64,000 bases of DNA from the NCBI GenBank assembly GCA_004010275.1, contig RBWT01000010.1:22677-86676 (forward strand), given 5' to 3'. The DNA comes from Streptomyces huasconensis (GTDB taxonomy: Bacteria; Actinomycetota; Actinomycetes; Streptomycetales; Streptomycetaceae). Within the stretch, counting starts at the first letter, position 1. Each line of letters opens with the position of its first letter. A model generated the notes under the pieces. That model did not search any database, had not been told where the DNA came from, and saw nothing but the letters and a program-made list of their open reading frames with translations. Positions 1 to 10,043 of the stretch are shown in pieces. A program made the position numbers and the translations under genes.

Positions 1-2
1 CG

Positions 3-1286
3 CTCGGGGTGGACATCGCCGACCTCGGCACGACGCGCCCGCGTCCGCCCGCCGTGCCGGTGGCCTTCGCCGCCCTCGCGGGCCGCAACCGGGGGGAGCT
101 GTTCGACCCGGTACGGGTGACCGCGCTGCACCCCTGGCATGTCGAGCACGGCGCCCTGTTCGAGAACGTCGGCCAGTGGAAGCGCCCCTGGTACTACCCG
201 CGGGCGGACGAGATGATGGAGGACGCGGTGCTGCGCGAGTGCCGGGCCGCCCGCACGGGCGTCGCCATGATGGACGGCTCCACGCTCGGCAAGATCAACG
301 TCCAGGGCCCGGACGCGGGCGTCCTCCTCGACCGCCTCTACACGAACATGATGAGCACGCTCAAGGTCGGCCGCGTCCGGTACGGCGTGATGTGCGGCGT
401 CGACGGCATGGTCCTGGACGACGGCACCGTGCTCCGGGCCGCCGAACGGGAGTTCCTGCTGACCACGACCACCGGCAACGCCGCCAAGGTCCTGGAGTGG
501 ATGGAGGAGTGGCTCCAGACGGAGTGGCCCGACCTGCGCGTCCACCTCACCTCCGTCACCGAGCACTGGGCGACCATCCCCCTGGTCGGCCCGCGCTCCC
601 GCGACGTACTGGCCCTGGTCGCTCCCGGCCTGGACACCGGCAAGGACGCCTTCCCGTTCATGTCCTGGCGCGACACCGCCGTCTCCGGCGTCCCGGCGCG
701 CGTGTGCCGCATCAGCTTCTCCGGCGAACTCGCCTACGAGATCAACGTCCCCGCCTGGTACGGCATCACCGTATGGCAGGCCCTGTACGACGCGGGCGCC
801 CCCTACGGCATCACCCCGTACGGCACCGAGGCCATGCACGTGCTGCGCGCGGAGAAGGGATACCCCGTCATCGGGCAGGACACCGACGGCACCGTCACCC
901 CGCAGGACCTGGGGATGTCGTGGGCCGTGTCCAAGAAGAAGCCCGACTTCATCGGCAAGCGGTCTTTCTCTCGTCAGGAGAACCGGCGCGGCGACCGCAA
1001 GCAACTAGTCGGCCTGCTCCCGGCCGACGAGCGGGTCCTGCTGCCCGAAGGCGCCCAGATCATCGCCACCAGTGGCATCCCGGAGCCGCCGGTCCCCATG
1101 CTCGGCCACGTCACCTCCAGCTACCGCAGCGACGCCTTGCGGCGGACGTTCGCGCTGGCCCTGGTGCGCGCCGGAACCGAACGCATCGGTGAGACGCTCT
1201 ACGTGCCGCTGGACGGCCGTACCGTCCCGGTGACCGTCACCGATCCTGTGCTCTTCGACAAGGAGGGGACTCGCCGTGACGGTTGA
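3..1286 (+). CDS. soxA: Sarcosine oxidase alpha subunit, C-terminal part (partial at left edge)
   Basis: The frame is open to the window edge, so only the C-terminal part of the subunit is present. Heterotetrameric sarcosine oxidase oxidatively demethylates sarcosine to glycine and passes the one-carbon unit to tetrahydrofolate. The visible part is the GcvT-like aminomethyltransferase/folate-binding domain: the run from about residue 50 (RPWYYPR) through [34 protein letters not shown], the glycine-cleavage-T type [12 protein letters not shown] and the terminal [11 protein letters not shown] barrel are characteristic. It overlaps the next gene by 11 bases, as in soxBDAG operons, which implies translational coupling. 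The upstream NAD/FAD domains lie outside the window. Confidence 0.93.
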   Translation, partial: LGVDIADLGTTRPRPPAVPVAFAALAGRNRGELFDPVRVTALHPWHVEHGALFENVGQWKRPWYYPRADEMMEDAVLRECRAARTGVAMMDGSTLGKINVQGPDAGVLLDRLYTNMMSTLKVGRVRYGVMCGVDGMVLDDGTVLRAAEREFLLTTTTGNAAKVLEWMEEWLQTEWPDLRVHLTSVTEHWATIPLVGPRSRDVLALVAPGLDTGKDAFPFMSWRDTAVSGVPARVCRISFSGELAYEINVPAWYGITVWQALYDAGAPYGITPYGTEAMHVLRAEKGYPVIGQDTDGTVTPQDLGMSWAVSKKKPDFIGKRSFSRQENRRGDRKQLVGLLPADERVLLPEGAQIIATSGIPEPPVPMLGHVTSSYRSDALRRTFALALVRAGTERIGETLYVPLDGRTVPVTVTDPVLFDKEGTRRDG

Positions 1287-1909
1287 GACGCCCACCCCCA
1301 CGCCCGCCCCCGAGTCGACGCCCACGCGCCGCAGTCCGCTCGCCGACTGGCAGGACAGCTTGGCACGGCTGCCCGCAGGCCTGCGGGTGACGGAACTGCC
1401 CTTCCTGACCCAGCTCACCCTGCGGGCACAGCCGGGCGGCCCGGCGGCGAAGGCCGTCGAGAGCGTCCTGGGCATCACGCTGCCGGGCCCGGTGAGCGCC
1501 CACTTGTCCGGCGATGTCGATGTCGAGGCGCTGTGGATGGGTCCGGACGAATGGCTGCTGGTCGCTCCCGACGGCTCGCGGCACGACCTCCTCACCCGGC
1601 TGCGGTCGGCGGTCGGCGAGGAGTTCGCCACCGTCACCGATGTCTCGGCGCAGCGCACCACGCTGGCGCTGTCCGGGCGGCTGGTGCGCACGGTCCTGGC
1701 CCACGGCTGCGCCGTCGATCTCGACCCGCGGGTCACACCCGTCGGCTCGTGCCTGAACACCCTGCTGGCCCAGGCCCCGGTCACCCTGGTGGTGCGGGAC
1801 GCCGCCGCCACCGACGTCCGGCTGCTGGTCCGCTCCTCCTTCGCCTCCTACCTCGCCGCGGCTCGTCGACGCCTGCACGGAGTACGGGGCGGGCGGCGGA
1901 TGCGGATGA
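1276..1909 (+). CDS. soxG: Sarcosine oxidase gamma subunit (C-terminal frameshift)
   Basis: The GTG start at 1276 lies inside the end of soxA, behind AAGGAGG. The product is the small gamma subunit of heterotetrameric sarcosine oxidase, recognisable by [14 protein letters not shown], the [13 protein letters not shown] core and [13 protein letters not shown]. The frame as written runs on to 2196 through a transporter on the other strand and loses family resemblance after SSFASYLAA near 1860. Shifting one base there gives [15 protein letters not shown] and a stop at 1907-1909, just before the convergent transporter stop at 1932. I therefore restore a roughly 210-residue protein, the normal family length. 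The indel is probably a sequence error. Confidence 0.88.
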
Positions 1910-1931
1910 CGGCTCACCGAGGCAGCGGATC

Positions 1932-3341
1932 TCAGACGGTGTCCGTGCCGACGGCCTCCGGCTCGGGCCGGCGCGTGCGGCCGGGGGAGGCGGCGGCCGT
2001 CGTGGCGGTGAGGTCCCGGCCGCGGGTCTCCCTGGCGAGGGCGACGGTGACGGTGGTGACGACCGCGGCCAGGCAGAGGTACAGGGCGACGGGGGTGGCG
2101 GAGCCGTACTCCTTGAGGAGTTCGACCGCGATGATCGGTGCCAGCGCGCCCGCGACGATCGAGGCGAGCTGGGAGCCCATCGACGCGCCGGAGTAGCGGA
2201 CCTTGGTGTCGAACAGTTCCGAGATGAAGGCGGCCTGCGGGCCGTACATCGCGCCGTGCAGCAGCAACCCGACCGTCACCGCGAGGGTGATCACGGCGAA
2301 CGACTTCGAGTCGAGCAGGGCGAAGAAGGCGAAGGCCCACAGCGCCATGCCGACCGAGCCGATCAGGGTGACCGGCCTGCGGCCGACGCGGTCGGAGAGC
2401 GCGCCCCACAGGGGGATGGTGACGAAGTGGACCGCCGAGGCGATCAGTACGGCGTTCAGCGCGGTGCTCTTGGGGAGTTCGAGGTGGTTGGTGACATAGA
2501 CGAGGAGGAAGGCGGTGAGGACGTAGTAGGAGATGTTCTCGCCGAACCGGGTGCCGATGGCGGTGAGGACCTCCCGCCAGCTGCGCCGGAACACCTCGAT
2601 CACCGGGGCCTCCTCCTTGACGCCGCGGGCGGCGTCGGCCCGCGCCTCGGCCTGGGCGGCGAGGAAGACGGGCGACTCGGAGACGGAGACGCGGATGTAC
2701 AGGCCGAGCAGCACCAGGACACCGGAGAGCAGGAACGGGACGCGCCAGCCCCACGCCAGGAACGCCTCCTCCGACTGCACGGCGGCGAGCAGCGCGAGGA
2801 CACCGGTGGCCAGGAGGTTGCCGCCCGGGGCCCCGGCCTGCGGCCACGACGCCCAGAAGCCACGCCGCTCGTCGCCGCCGTGCTCGGAGACGATGAGCAC
2901 CGCGCCGCCCCACTCGCCGCCCAGCGCGAAGCCCTGGACGAGGCGCAGCACGGTGAGCAGGATCGGCGCGCCCACGCCGAGCGTCTCGTACGTGGGCAGC
3001 AGACCCATGGCGAAGGTGGCGCCCCCCATCATGAGCAGGCTGACGACGAGCAGCTTCTTACGGCCGATCTTGTCGCCGAAGTGCCCGAAGACCACACCGC
3101 CCAGCGGCCGGGCGGCGAACCCGATCGCGTACGTGATGAAGGCGATCAGGGTGCCCACGAGCGGGTCGGCGGTGGGGAAGAAGAGGGTGTTGAACACCAG
3201 GGCGGCGGCGGAGCCGTAGAGGAAGAAGTCGTACCACTCGATGGTGGTGCCGATCAGGCTCGCGCTGACGATGCGGGCGACGTCCGGTGAGCGGCCGGGG
3301 GCGGCGGGACCGGTGGCCGGTGCGTCGGACACTGGTGTCAC
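1932..3341 (-). CDS. MHS-family MFS transporter (metabolite:H+ symporter)
   Basis: The product is a 12-TM major facilitator of the metabolite:H+ symporter group (ProP/ShiA/KgtP type), which imports small organic acids or compatible solutes. Diagnostic segments are GTTIEWYDFFLYG in TM1, the GHFGDKIGRKK loop after TM2, RLVQGFALGGEWGGAVL in TM4 and GALSDRVGRRP in the second half. The GTG at 3341 overlaps the stop of the upstream dehydrogenase as GTGA, so the two are probably translationally coupled; an alternative start is GTG 3332. The pairing with 3-hydroxybutyrate dehydrogenase and a divergent secreted PHB depolymerase suggests that the substrate is 3-hydroxybutyrate or a related short hydroxy acid. 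That substrate is inferred, not shown. Confidence 0.9.
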   Translation of the reverse strand: MTPVSDAPATGPAAPGRSPDVARIVSASLIGTTIEWYDFFLYGSAAALVFNTLFFPTADPLVGTLIAFITYAIGFAARPLGGVVFGHFGDKIGRKKLLVVSLLMMGGATFAMGLLPTYETLGVGAPILLTVLRLVQGFALGGEWGGAVLIVSEHGGDERRGFWASWPQAGAPGGNLLATGVLALLAAVQSEEAFLAWGWRVPFLLSGVLVLLGLYIRVSVSESPVFLAAQAEARADAARGVKEEAPVIEVFRRSWREVLTAIGTRFGENISYYVLTAFLLVYVTNHLELPKSTALNAVLIASAVHFVTIPLWGALSDRVGRRPVTLIGSVGMALWAFAFFALLDSKSFAVITLAVTVGLLLHGAMYGPQAAFISELFDTKVRYSGASMGSQLASIVAGALAPIIAVELLKEYGSATPVALYLCLAAVVTTVTVALARETRGRDLTATTAAASPGRTRRPEPEAVGTDTV

Positions 3342-4228
3342 CAGTTTCGGGTGCGGGGAGGGAGGGGGACGGGCGGGGACGTGTGCGGGGGGTGAAGTGC
3401 CGGGGCCCGGGGGCTCGAGTTGGCTCCCAGCCGCCGTCCAGGGGCAGGGACGTGCCGGTGATGTAGCTGGTGTGCGGCCCGCAGATCCACAGGACGGCGG
3501 CCGCCGACCTCTTCGGCTTCCAGGAGCCGCTTGACCGGGGCGCGGGAGAGCAGGACGTCGGAGAGGACGTCGTCGGCGCTGATGCCGTGGACCGCGGCCT
3601 GATCGTGGATCTGGCTCTCGACCAGAGGGGTGCGGACATAGCCGGGGCTCACGCAGTTGCTGGTCACGCCGTGCGGGGCGCCCTCGACCGCGGTGGCCTT
3701 GCTCAGGCCCTCCAGGGCGTGCTTCGCCGTGACGTAGGCGGATTTGTACGCGCTGGCGCGCACTCCGTGGACGCTGGAGATGTTGACCACCCGGCCCCAG
3801 CCCCCGGTGTACATGTGCGGCAGTACGCGGCGGATCAGCAGAAACGGGGCGGTGACCATCACCTGCTGCATGAGGGCGAAGCGCTCCGGCGGGAACTCGG
3901 GGAGCGGGGCGACGTGCTGGAGTCCGGCGTTGTTGACGAGGATGTCGATGTCCTCGGGCAGCGCGTCGATCACGGCGGGGTCGGCCAGGTCGGCGACATG
4001 TGGCTTCCCTCCGATGGCGTCGGCGACCGCCGTGGCCTTCTCGGCGTCCAGGTCGACCACGTGGACCTCGGCGCCGGCCGCGGCGAGGGCGGCGGCGCAC
4101 GCCAGGCCGATGCCGCTGCCGCCGCCGGTCACCAGTGCGGCGCGGCCCGACAGGTCCACACGGTGCGCGGCCGAGAGGGGCGAGGCGGCCGGCCTCGGCG
4201 CGTGCGGGGAGATGGGTTCGCTGGTCAT
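3338..4228 (-). CDS. 3-hydroxybutyrate dehydrogenase, SDR family (frameshifted near the C-terminus)
   Basis: This is a classical short-chain dehydrogenase that oxidises (R)-3-hydroxybutyrate to acetoacetate with NAD. The start is ATG 4228. The protein shows the Rossmann motif TGGGSGIG, NNAGLQHVAPLPEFP (typical of BdhA), Ser in NISSVHG, the catalytic pair in SAYVTAK, and SPGYVRTPLVE. Near 3510 one extra base shifts the frame: the family C-terminus AAAVLWICGPHTSYITGTSL and LDGGW is read in the next frame. A second indel must restore the frame if the TGA at 3338-3340, which overlaps the transporter start, is the true stop. The C-terminal end is therefore uncertain, while the enzyme identity is secure. 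Confidence 0.87.
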   Translation of the reverse strand: MTSEPISPHAPRPAASPLSAAHRVDLSGRAALVTGGGSGIGLACAAALAAAGAEVHVVDLDAEKATAVADAIGGKPHVADLADPAVIDALPEDIDILVNNAGLQHVAPLPEFPPERFALMQQVMVTAPFLLIRRVLPHMYTGGWGRVVNISSVHGVRASAYKSAYVTAKHALEGLSKATAVEGAPHGVTSNCVSPGYVRTPLVESQIHDQAAVHGISADDVLSDVLLSRAPVKRLLEAEEVGGRRPVDLRAAHQLHHRHVPAPGRRLGANSSPRAPALHPPHTSPPVPLPPRTRNW

Positions 4229-4622
4229 GGCCGGAAACAGTAGGGTCGCCACGCTGGCTCTCCTATGGGGGCGGCCACCACAATGCCTCGCTCGCGAGTG
4301 GCGGGACGGCCCATGCCTGGCGGGCCCGAAGCGTCTGCGGACAGGTACGTCGCTGCGTCGCCGCGTCGGCGCCGGGCGGCCACAGCGGCCCGACTCACCG
4401 TCACCGTCCCCGTAACCCGTCCCGGTCCGGCTCGCCGATAGCACCCGTCCACCAGTGACACAACCCCTCCCGCGGCCACCCGGAGCCGGTCCGACTGTGG
4501 TGATCCCTGCCATGTCGCTCACACCTGGCCGCCACCTACGGTTCCGGACACCCGACCACTTCCGGCCCCCACACACCGGCAGCGGTCCGGGCCCCCACAG
4601 TCGAGTCACCCGAGGAGCCGCC
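4229..4622. other. Divergent intergenic region between the dehydrogenase and the PHB depolymerase
   Basis: This 394-base gap must carry the promoters of both divergent units. The stretch 4390-4460 is built of irregular CCGT/CCCGT-containing repeats. I could not assign -35/-10 elements or an operator with confidence, and no coding frame looks real. Confidence 0.4.
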
Positions 4623-5906
4623 ATGCCGTCCCATGTCATCGAACCCGCAGCAGGGCCCGGCAGCGGGCCCGGCCGCCGAGCGTCCCGACCGCCGTGGCCC
4701 GGGGGCCGCTCCCGCCGACCGGCCGCGGCACTCACCGCGGCAGTGGCCGCTGGCGTGACGGTACTGCTGCTCGCCGCGCTGTCCGTCGTGGCCATGTCCA
4801 GCCCGGCCCGGGCGGAGGCAACTCCCGGAGAGGTGACGGGCTTTGGCTCCAACCCGGGCAACCTGCGCATGTTCCGCTACGCGCCCCCGGGGCTGACCGG
4901 CGGGCGCCCCGTCGTCGTGGCCCTGCACGGCTGCACCCAGAACGCCTCCGGTTACGCGGCCGCCACCGGCTGGATGCGGCTGGCCGACACGTACAAGTTC
5001 GCCGTGGTCTTCCCGCAACAGCAGACGGCGAACAACATGAACGCGTGCTTCAACTGGTTCGAAGCCGGTGACACCCGGCGGGACTCCGGGGAAGCGCTGT
5101 CGATCAAGCAGATGGTCGACCGTACGAAGCGGGACCACGGCTCGACGAGCGCCTACGTCAGCGGACTCTCGGCCGGGGGAGGGATGACCTCCGCCATGCT
5201 GGCGGCCTACCCCGATGTCTTCTCGGGCGGGGGAGTGATCGCAGGACTGCCGCACGGCTGCGCCAACTCGGTTGCCTCCGCCCTCAGTTGCATGAGCCCC
5301 GGCGTCAACAAGAGCCCCAAGGAGTGGGGGGACAAGGTTCGGGCGGCCTTCCCGGCGTACGCGGGGCCGCGCCCGAAGGTCTCGATCTGGCACGGCACCA
5401 CGGACTCGACCGTGCGGCCCATGAACGCCACCGAACTCATGGAGCAGTTCACCGACGCCAACGGCACCGACCAGACGCCGGACACCACGGACACGGTCGG
5501 CGGCTACCCCCACCGGGTCTACGGCGGCACCGTCGAGACCTACCAGATCACCGGCATGGGGCACGGCCAGCCCGTCGACCCCGGCACAGGACCGGCCCAG
5601 TGCGGCACCGCGGCCGCGTACGTCCTGGACGTGAACATCTGCTCCGCGTACCACCTCGTCCGCTTCTGGGGCATCGACGACAGCGCCTCACCCACGCCGA
5701 CCCCGACCCCGAGCCCGACGCCGACGGGGACGGCCCCGCCCTACTCCGACACCGCCATCGGCACCGCGACCGACCACTACGTGGCGCAGCGCGTCACCGT
5801 GACCGAATACAACCGGCTGGGCGCCGCCCACGGGTACACCACCCCGTTCACCCTGTACCGATGCGAGTCGGGATGGACCGACAAGGCCGACTGCTCGCCG
5901 ATCTGA
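4623..5906 (+). CDS. Secreted PHB depolymerase-type esterase with C-terminal accessory domain
   Basis: The ATG at 4623 follows GAGGAG at 4612. The 427-residue product has a long twin-Arg-like N-region (GRRASRPPWPGGRSRR), a hydrophobic segment and an AxA signal cleavage site (SSPARAEA). The catalytic domain is an extracellular PHB depolymerase/feruloyl-esterase type alpha/beta hydrolase: oxyanion region ALHGCTQNASGYA, lipase box GLSAGGG (Ser), Asp in WHGTTDST, and His in TGMGHGQP. A Pro-Thr linker (about residues 357-375) leads to a short C-terminal module of about 50 residues that probably binds substrate. Within the family it would hydrolyse extracellular polyhydroxyalkanoate to 3-hydroxybutyrate units, matching the divergent dehydrogenase and transporter. 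A different polyester or feruloyl ester cannot be excluded. Confidence 0.87.
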   Translation: MPSHVIEPAAGPGSGPGRRASRPPWPGGRSRRPAAALTAAVAAGVTVLLLAALSVVAMSSPARAEATPGEVTGFGSNPGNLRMFRYAPPGLTGGRPVVVALHGCTQNASGYAAATGWMRLADTYKFAVVFPQQQTANNMNACFNWFEAGDTRRDSGEALSIKQMVDRTKRDHGSTSAYVSGLSAGGGMTSAMLAAYPDVFSGGGVIAGLPHGCANSVASALSCMSPGVNKSPKEWGDKVRAAFPAYAGPRPKVSIWHGTTDSTVRPMNATELMEQFTDANGTDQTPDTTDTVGGYPHRVYGGTVETYQITGMGHGQPVDPGTGPAQCGTAAAYVLDVNICSAYHLVRFWGIDDSASPTPTPTPSPTPTGTAPPYSDTAIGTATDHYVAQRVTVTEYNRLGAAHGYTTPFTLYRCESGWTDKADCSPI

Positions 5907-5931
5907 CCCGCGAGGCAGGAGGCCGCGGGCG

Positions 5932-6630
5932 TCAGTCGAGCTGCGAGCGCAACCACTCCTCCACCACGCGCACATGCGCCGCCGCGGCCGACCGTGCCGC
6001 CTCCGGGTCCCTCGCCTGAAGTGCACGGTAGATCCGTCCGTGGTCCTCGCGGGCCTGCGCGAAGGCATCCGCGTCCTCGTGGCCGCGCTGCACCCGGGCG
6101 CGGAAGGTCCGTGAGGAGAGCCGCTCGATGATGGCGGCGAGCACGTCGTTCCCCGCGGCCCGGGCGATGGCCCCATGGAAGGCCATGTCGGCGGTGATGA
6201 AGTCCGCCGCGTCGGAGGTCTCGTGCATCGTGGTCAGGTGACCGGCCACCGTGGCCAGCTGCTCCTCGTCGATCCGGGCCGCGGCCTGAGCGGTGGCCGC
6301 GGACTCCAGAATCCGGCGCACTTCGAGCAGTTCGACCAGCGCCGCCTTGGGTGAGATCTCCGCGACCAGGCCGAACGTCTCCAGGAGGTCACCGGCCTCC
6401 AGCCGCGTCACGTAGATCCCGGAGCCGTGCCGCGCCTCCAGTACGCCGAGCACGGTCAGCGCGCGGATGGCCTCCCGCATCGAGCTGCGGGACAGGCCGA
6501 GGCGGGCCGCGAGGTCGCGCTCGGTGGGCAGCCGCTGCCCCGGCTCCAGCGTCCCGTCGGTGATCATCTGCTTGATCTGTCCGATGGCCCGCTGTGTGAC
6601 GGTCCCCTTGACGGGGGTCGCGACCTCCAT
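5932..6630 (-). CDS. GntR/FadR (FCD) family transcriptional regulator, likely L-fucose regulator
   Basis: The 232-residue regulator has an N-terminal winged helix (about residues 10-75: LPTERDLAARLGLSRSSMREAIRALTVLGV, shown in part) and a C-terminal all-helical FCD ligand domain with the metal-binding Asp/His pattern (DMAFHGAIARAAGN, EDHGRIYRAL). FCD regulators bind T-N-G-T-N3-A-C-N-A sequences. One such site, TAGTCCGACCA, lies at 6678-6688 in the gap between this gene and the divergent fuconate dehydratase. The same arrangement recurs upstream of the fucose operon at 54.2 kb, so this is the best candidate for a repressor of both. The ligand would then be L-fucose or an acid derived from it, which is inferred. 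The gene is convergent with the esterase. Confidence 0.9.
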   Translation of the reverse strand: MEVATPVKGTVTQRAIGQIKQMITDGTLEPGQRLPTERDLAARLGLSRSSMREAIRALTVLGVLEARHGSGIYVTRLEAGDLLETFGLVAEISPKAALVELLEVRRILESAATAQAAARIDEEQLATVAGHLTTMHETSDAADFITADMAFHGAIARAAGNDVLAAIIERLSSRTFRARVQRGHEDADAFAQAREDHGRIYRALQARDPEAARSAAAAHVRVVEEWLRSQLD

Positions 6631-6677
6631 GGTGCCCCTCTCCGATGACCGGTGTCGCGGCAGTCTACTCAGTAAAG

Positions 6678-6759
6678 TAGTCCGACCAATATCCGTGTTC
6701 CGGCGGGGAATTGCGGCTCTGAGGGTGTTGCGTGCGCCAAGTGGTCTGATAAATATGCG
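6678..6759 (+). promoter_or_regulatory. Promoter/operator of the fuconate dehydratase gene, near copy of that at 54.24 kb
   Basis: The segment contains TAGTCCGACCA (6678-6688) and, 64 bases later centre to centre, TGGTCTGATAA (6742-6752). The second site lies within a 22-base block (6738-6759) that is identical to 54303-54324. Both copies also share GTGTTG upstream, with 17 bases between TTGcgt (6728) and AAATAT, so the second site would overlap the core promoter. Both sites resemble the FCD-regulator consensus. A 64-base spacing is close to six helical turns, which would suit cooperative binding. Confidence 0.65.
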
Positions 6760-6902
6760 TCACGGCGGAGAGCCGGGTCCTCGCCGTGCACCCCGTCTCC
6801 GCGGACTGAGCGGCCGGAACGGCCCGAATGGCTTCATGGCCGCAGGGCGGCGGGTCCGGCAGCCGGCGCGCACACCTTCGTATCCGCCCGAAAGGCACAC
6901 CT

Positions 6903-8260
6903 GTGAGCGTAACTCCCCATAAGGCGTCCGCCGGTTCGCGGATCACCGCCGTCGACACGTATGACATCCGCTTCCCCACCTCGCGGGAACTGGACGGCTC
7001 CGACGCCATGAACCCCGACCCCGACTACTCCGCCGCCTATGCGGTGCTCCGCACCGACGCGGGCGACGGGCTCGAAGGGCACGGCTTCGCCTTCACCATC
7101 GGCCGCGGCAACGAGATCCAGGTCGCCGCCCTGGACGCGCTCCGGCCCCACCTGACCGGCCGCCGCGTCGACGACATGTGTGCCGATCCCGGCTCGGTCA
7201 GCCGCGACCTGGTGGGAGACAGCCAACTGCGCTGGCTCGGACCGGAGAAGGGCGTGATGCACATGGCCATCGGGGCCGTCGTCAACGCCACCTGGGACCT
7301 GGCGGCCAAGCGTGACGGAAAACCGCTGTGGCGGTTCCTCGCCGACGCCGGGCCCGAGTGGCTGGTGAGCCAGGTCGACTTCCGCTACATCGAGGACGCC
7401 CTCGCCCCCGACCAGGCCCTCGCGCTCCTGCGCCGCGGCCGGGACGGCGCCGCACGACGCGAGGCCGCCTTGCGGGAGCACGGCTACCCCGGCTACACCA
7501 CCTCGCCCGGCTGGCTCGGCTACTCCGATGACAAGCTGACCCGGCTCGCCAAGGAAGCCGTCGCCGACGGCTTCACCCAGATCAAGCTGAAGGTCGCGCC
7601 GACCTCCACGACGACATCCGGCGCATGCGGACGGCGCGGGAGGCCGTGGGCCCCGACATCCGGATCGACGTCGACGCCAACCAGCGGTGGGGCGTACGCG
7701 AGGCCGTGGCGTGGACGAGCGCTCTGGCCCCGTTCGACCCGTACTGGATCGAGGAGCCCACCAGCCCCGACGACGTCCTCGGCCACGCCGCGATCCGCCG
7801 GGCGGTGCACCCGGTGAAGGTCGCCACCGGTGAGCACGTGCAGAACCGCATCGTCTTCAAACAGCTGCTCCAGGCAGGCGCGGTGGACGTACTGCAGATG
7901 GACGCGGCCCGGGTCGGCGGCGTCAACGAGAACCTGGCCATCCTGCTGCTCGCGGCCCGGTACGGCGTGCCGGTGTGTCCGCACGCGGGCGGTGTGGGCC
8001 TGTGCGAGCTGGTCCAGCACCTGTCGATGTTCGACTACGTGGCACTGTCCGGCACCACCGAGCACCGGGTGATCGAGTACGTCGACCATCTCCACGAGCA
8101 CTTCGAGGACCCGGTGCGCATGGTGCGCGGACACTACGCCGCCCCTCACGCCCCCGGCTTCTCGGCGACGATGCGACCGGAGTCGATCGCGACCTACCGG
8201 TACCCCGACGGCACGTTCTGGGCGGCGGACGCCGCGGCGACGCGGGAAGCGACGGCATGA
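6903..8260 (+). CDS. L-fuconate dehydratase, enolase superfamily (one frameshift)
   Basis: The enzyme dehydrates L-fuconate to 2-keto-3-deoxy-L-fuconate. It starts at GTG 6903. The N-terminal capping domain ([18 protein letters not shown]) and barrel show the family catalytic set: KLK in TQIKLKV, metal ligands Asp in DVDANQRW, Glu in [10 protein letters not shown] and Glu in ATGEHVQNR, and His in [12 protein letters not shown]. The last segment is typical of fuconate dehydratases rather than other mandelate-racemase-type enzymes. A missing base near 7601 breaks the frame after QIKLKV; reading resumes as [14 protein letters not shown]. The restored length of about 452 residues is normal. The downstream and upstream steps of the pathway are encoded at 54-57 kb behind a near-identical promoter. 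Confidence 0.9.
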
Positions 8261-8290
8261 GAACCACCGGGGTGCGCTACGTTGCCCGCC

Positions 8291-8862
8291 ATGACCGGAC
8301 TCGGACCCGTCGCCTGGCCACCCGCCCCGATAAGGACCGAACGGCTCGTGCTCCGCGAGTCCGAGGCCCGTGACCGAGCGGCGTTCATCGAACTGTTCGC
8401 CTCGCCGGAGGTGGGCACCTACATCGGAGGCGCTCGCTCGCGCGAGGAACTCGAACGCGCAGTGCCCGAAGTGCCAGGGCGGCGCTCCGGTTTCTTCGTG
8501 ATCGATCTCGACGGAGCGATGATCGGCATGGTCACGCTCGACCGTCGCGACGCAGAGCGTCCCGGTAGCGTCCGCCCGGGCGCGGGGAAGACCGGCGAGG
8601 CCGAACTCGGCTACCTGTTCCTGCCCGAGGCGTGGGGGCAGGGCTACGCCGCCGAGGCGTGCGCGGCGGCGCTCGGCTGGTTCGCCGACGTGCTGCCCGG
8701 TGAGCCGGTGGTGCTCCGCACCCAGACGGCCAACGACCGCGCGCTGCGCGTCGCGGAGAAGCTGGGGTTCACCGGGGTGCAGCGGTACGAGGAGTACGGC
8801 GCGAGCAGTGGCTCGGTGTGTGGTCCGCGGCGGACTCTGCCCCCGCTCGCAGGGGTGGGTGA
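8291..8862 (+). CDS. GNAT-family N-acetyltransferase (C-terminal frameshift)
   Basis: This is a RimJ/RimL-type acetyltransferase (TERLVLRESEARDRAAF at the N-terminus; AELGYLFLPEAWGQGYAAEA acetyl-CoA-binding motif; ANDRALRVAEKLGF near the end). ATG 8291 is preferred over the upstream TTG because family homology begins there. After YEEYGA an extra base near 8801 breaks the frame; the alternative frame gives EQWLGVWSAADSAPARRGG and a stop at 8860-8862, which is the expected family ending. The substrate is unknown. Confidence 0.8.
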
Positions 8863-8991
8863 TCGTGGGCCATTGTGCCGGTTGTCCGCTCTTGTCATGA
8901 TGGTGCGGTACGCCCGTACGCGTCCGGCGGTCTTCCTCCCGCCTGGGCGCTGCCTCCGCCGAGCGGTCTCCGACTGATCCAGGACGGTGCG

Positions 8992-10016
8992 ATGACCCGG
9001 CACTTCGCCGTGGACGGCGAACCACTTCCCCTCCCGCTGGCGCGGGCCTACGACACCGCGCTACTGGACCTCGACGGCGTCGTCTACGTGGGGCCGTACG
9101 CGGTCGAGCACGCCGCCCCTTCGCTCGCCCGCGCCGAGGCCCTAGGGATGCGTCTGGCCTACGTCACGAACAACGCCTACAGAACGCCCCGGGCGGTCGG
9201 CGAGCACCTGCGGCGGCTCGGGCTGCCGGCTGGCGGAGGACGACGTCGGTGACGTCGGCGCAGGCCGCTGCCCGCCTGGCCGCGGAGCTGCGCCCGCCCG
9301 TGGTCCGGGTCCTGGCCATCGGGGGCGAGGGGCTGCTGGCCGCGTTACGTGCCCACGGTCTGGAGCCCGTCCGTTCCGCCGATGACGAGCCGGACTGCGT
9401 CGTCCAGGGCTTCGCGCCGACCGTCAGCTGGCGCGAACTCGCCGAGGCGCGTGCGCCGTGGGACGCGGGGTGCCCTGGATCGTCACCAACGCCGACCCGA
9501 ACGCGCCCACGCACCGGGGCGCGGCGCCGGGCAACGGCGCCCTCGCCGGCGTGGTGCGGGCCGCCACCGGTGCCGTCCCCCTGGTGGCGGGCAAACCGGC
9601 CGCCGCGCTGTTGCGGGAGGGCGCGGCCCGGACCGGTGCCCGGCGGCCCCTCATGGTCGGCGACCGGTTGGACACCGATGTGGAGGGCGCGCGGACAGCC
9701 GGGTTCGACAGCCTCGTCGTACTCACCGGTGCCACCACACCGTACGAACTGCTCACCGCCCCGGAACACCAGCGCCCCACTCACGTGGCGGCGGACCTGC
9801 GCGGGCTGCTGGCCCCCGCGCCGCGTGGAGGAGCACGCCGGAGGCTTTCGGTGCGGCGGCTGGCGGGGCCATGTGTGCGACGGCGAACTGGTGCTCAAGG
9901 GGCGGGGGGACCGCGAGGACGCACTGTGGGTGGCCTGCCGGGCGGCGTGGTCGGCGCCCGAACCACCCTGTACGGCAACGGCGTTGGCGGTGCTGGCCCG
10001 CTGCGCGCTGGGGTGA
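8992..10016 (+). CDS. HAD-superfamily (NagD-like, subclass IIA) phosphatase, multiply frameshifted
   Basis: This is a HAD-IIA sugar/nucleotide phosphatase. The nucleophile motif is LLDLDGVVYVG near residue 25. Motif II is VTNNAYRTPR. The conserved VPWIVTNADP follows. The metal-binding motif is MVGDRLDTDVEGA. Extra bases near 9228 and 9247, one indel near 9466 and one near 9822 move the reading frame; each restored segment joins a recognised family block to the next. A tail of about 60 residues (ending ALAVLARCALG) follows the HAD fold, as in many Streptomyces homologues. Restored length is about 340 residues. Physiological substrate unknown. Confidence 0.82.
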
Positions 10017-10043
10017 CCCGTACGCACCGGGGGCGTGGGCCGC

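Noticed and set aside
1932..4100. Continuous 722-codon frame across the transporter and dehydrogenase genes
   Set aside because: The upstream part is a shadow of the dehydrogenase in the wrong frame; homology assigns two separate, overlapping genes.
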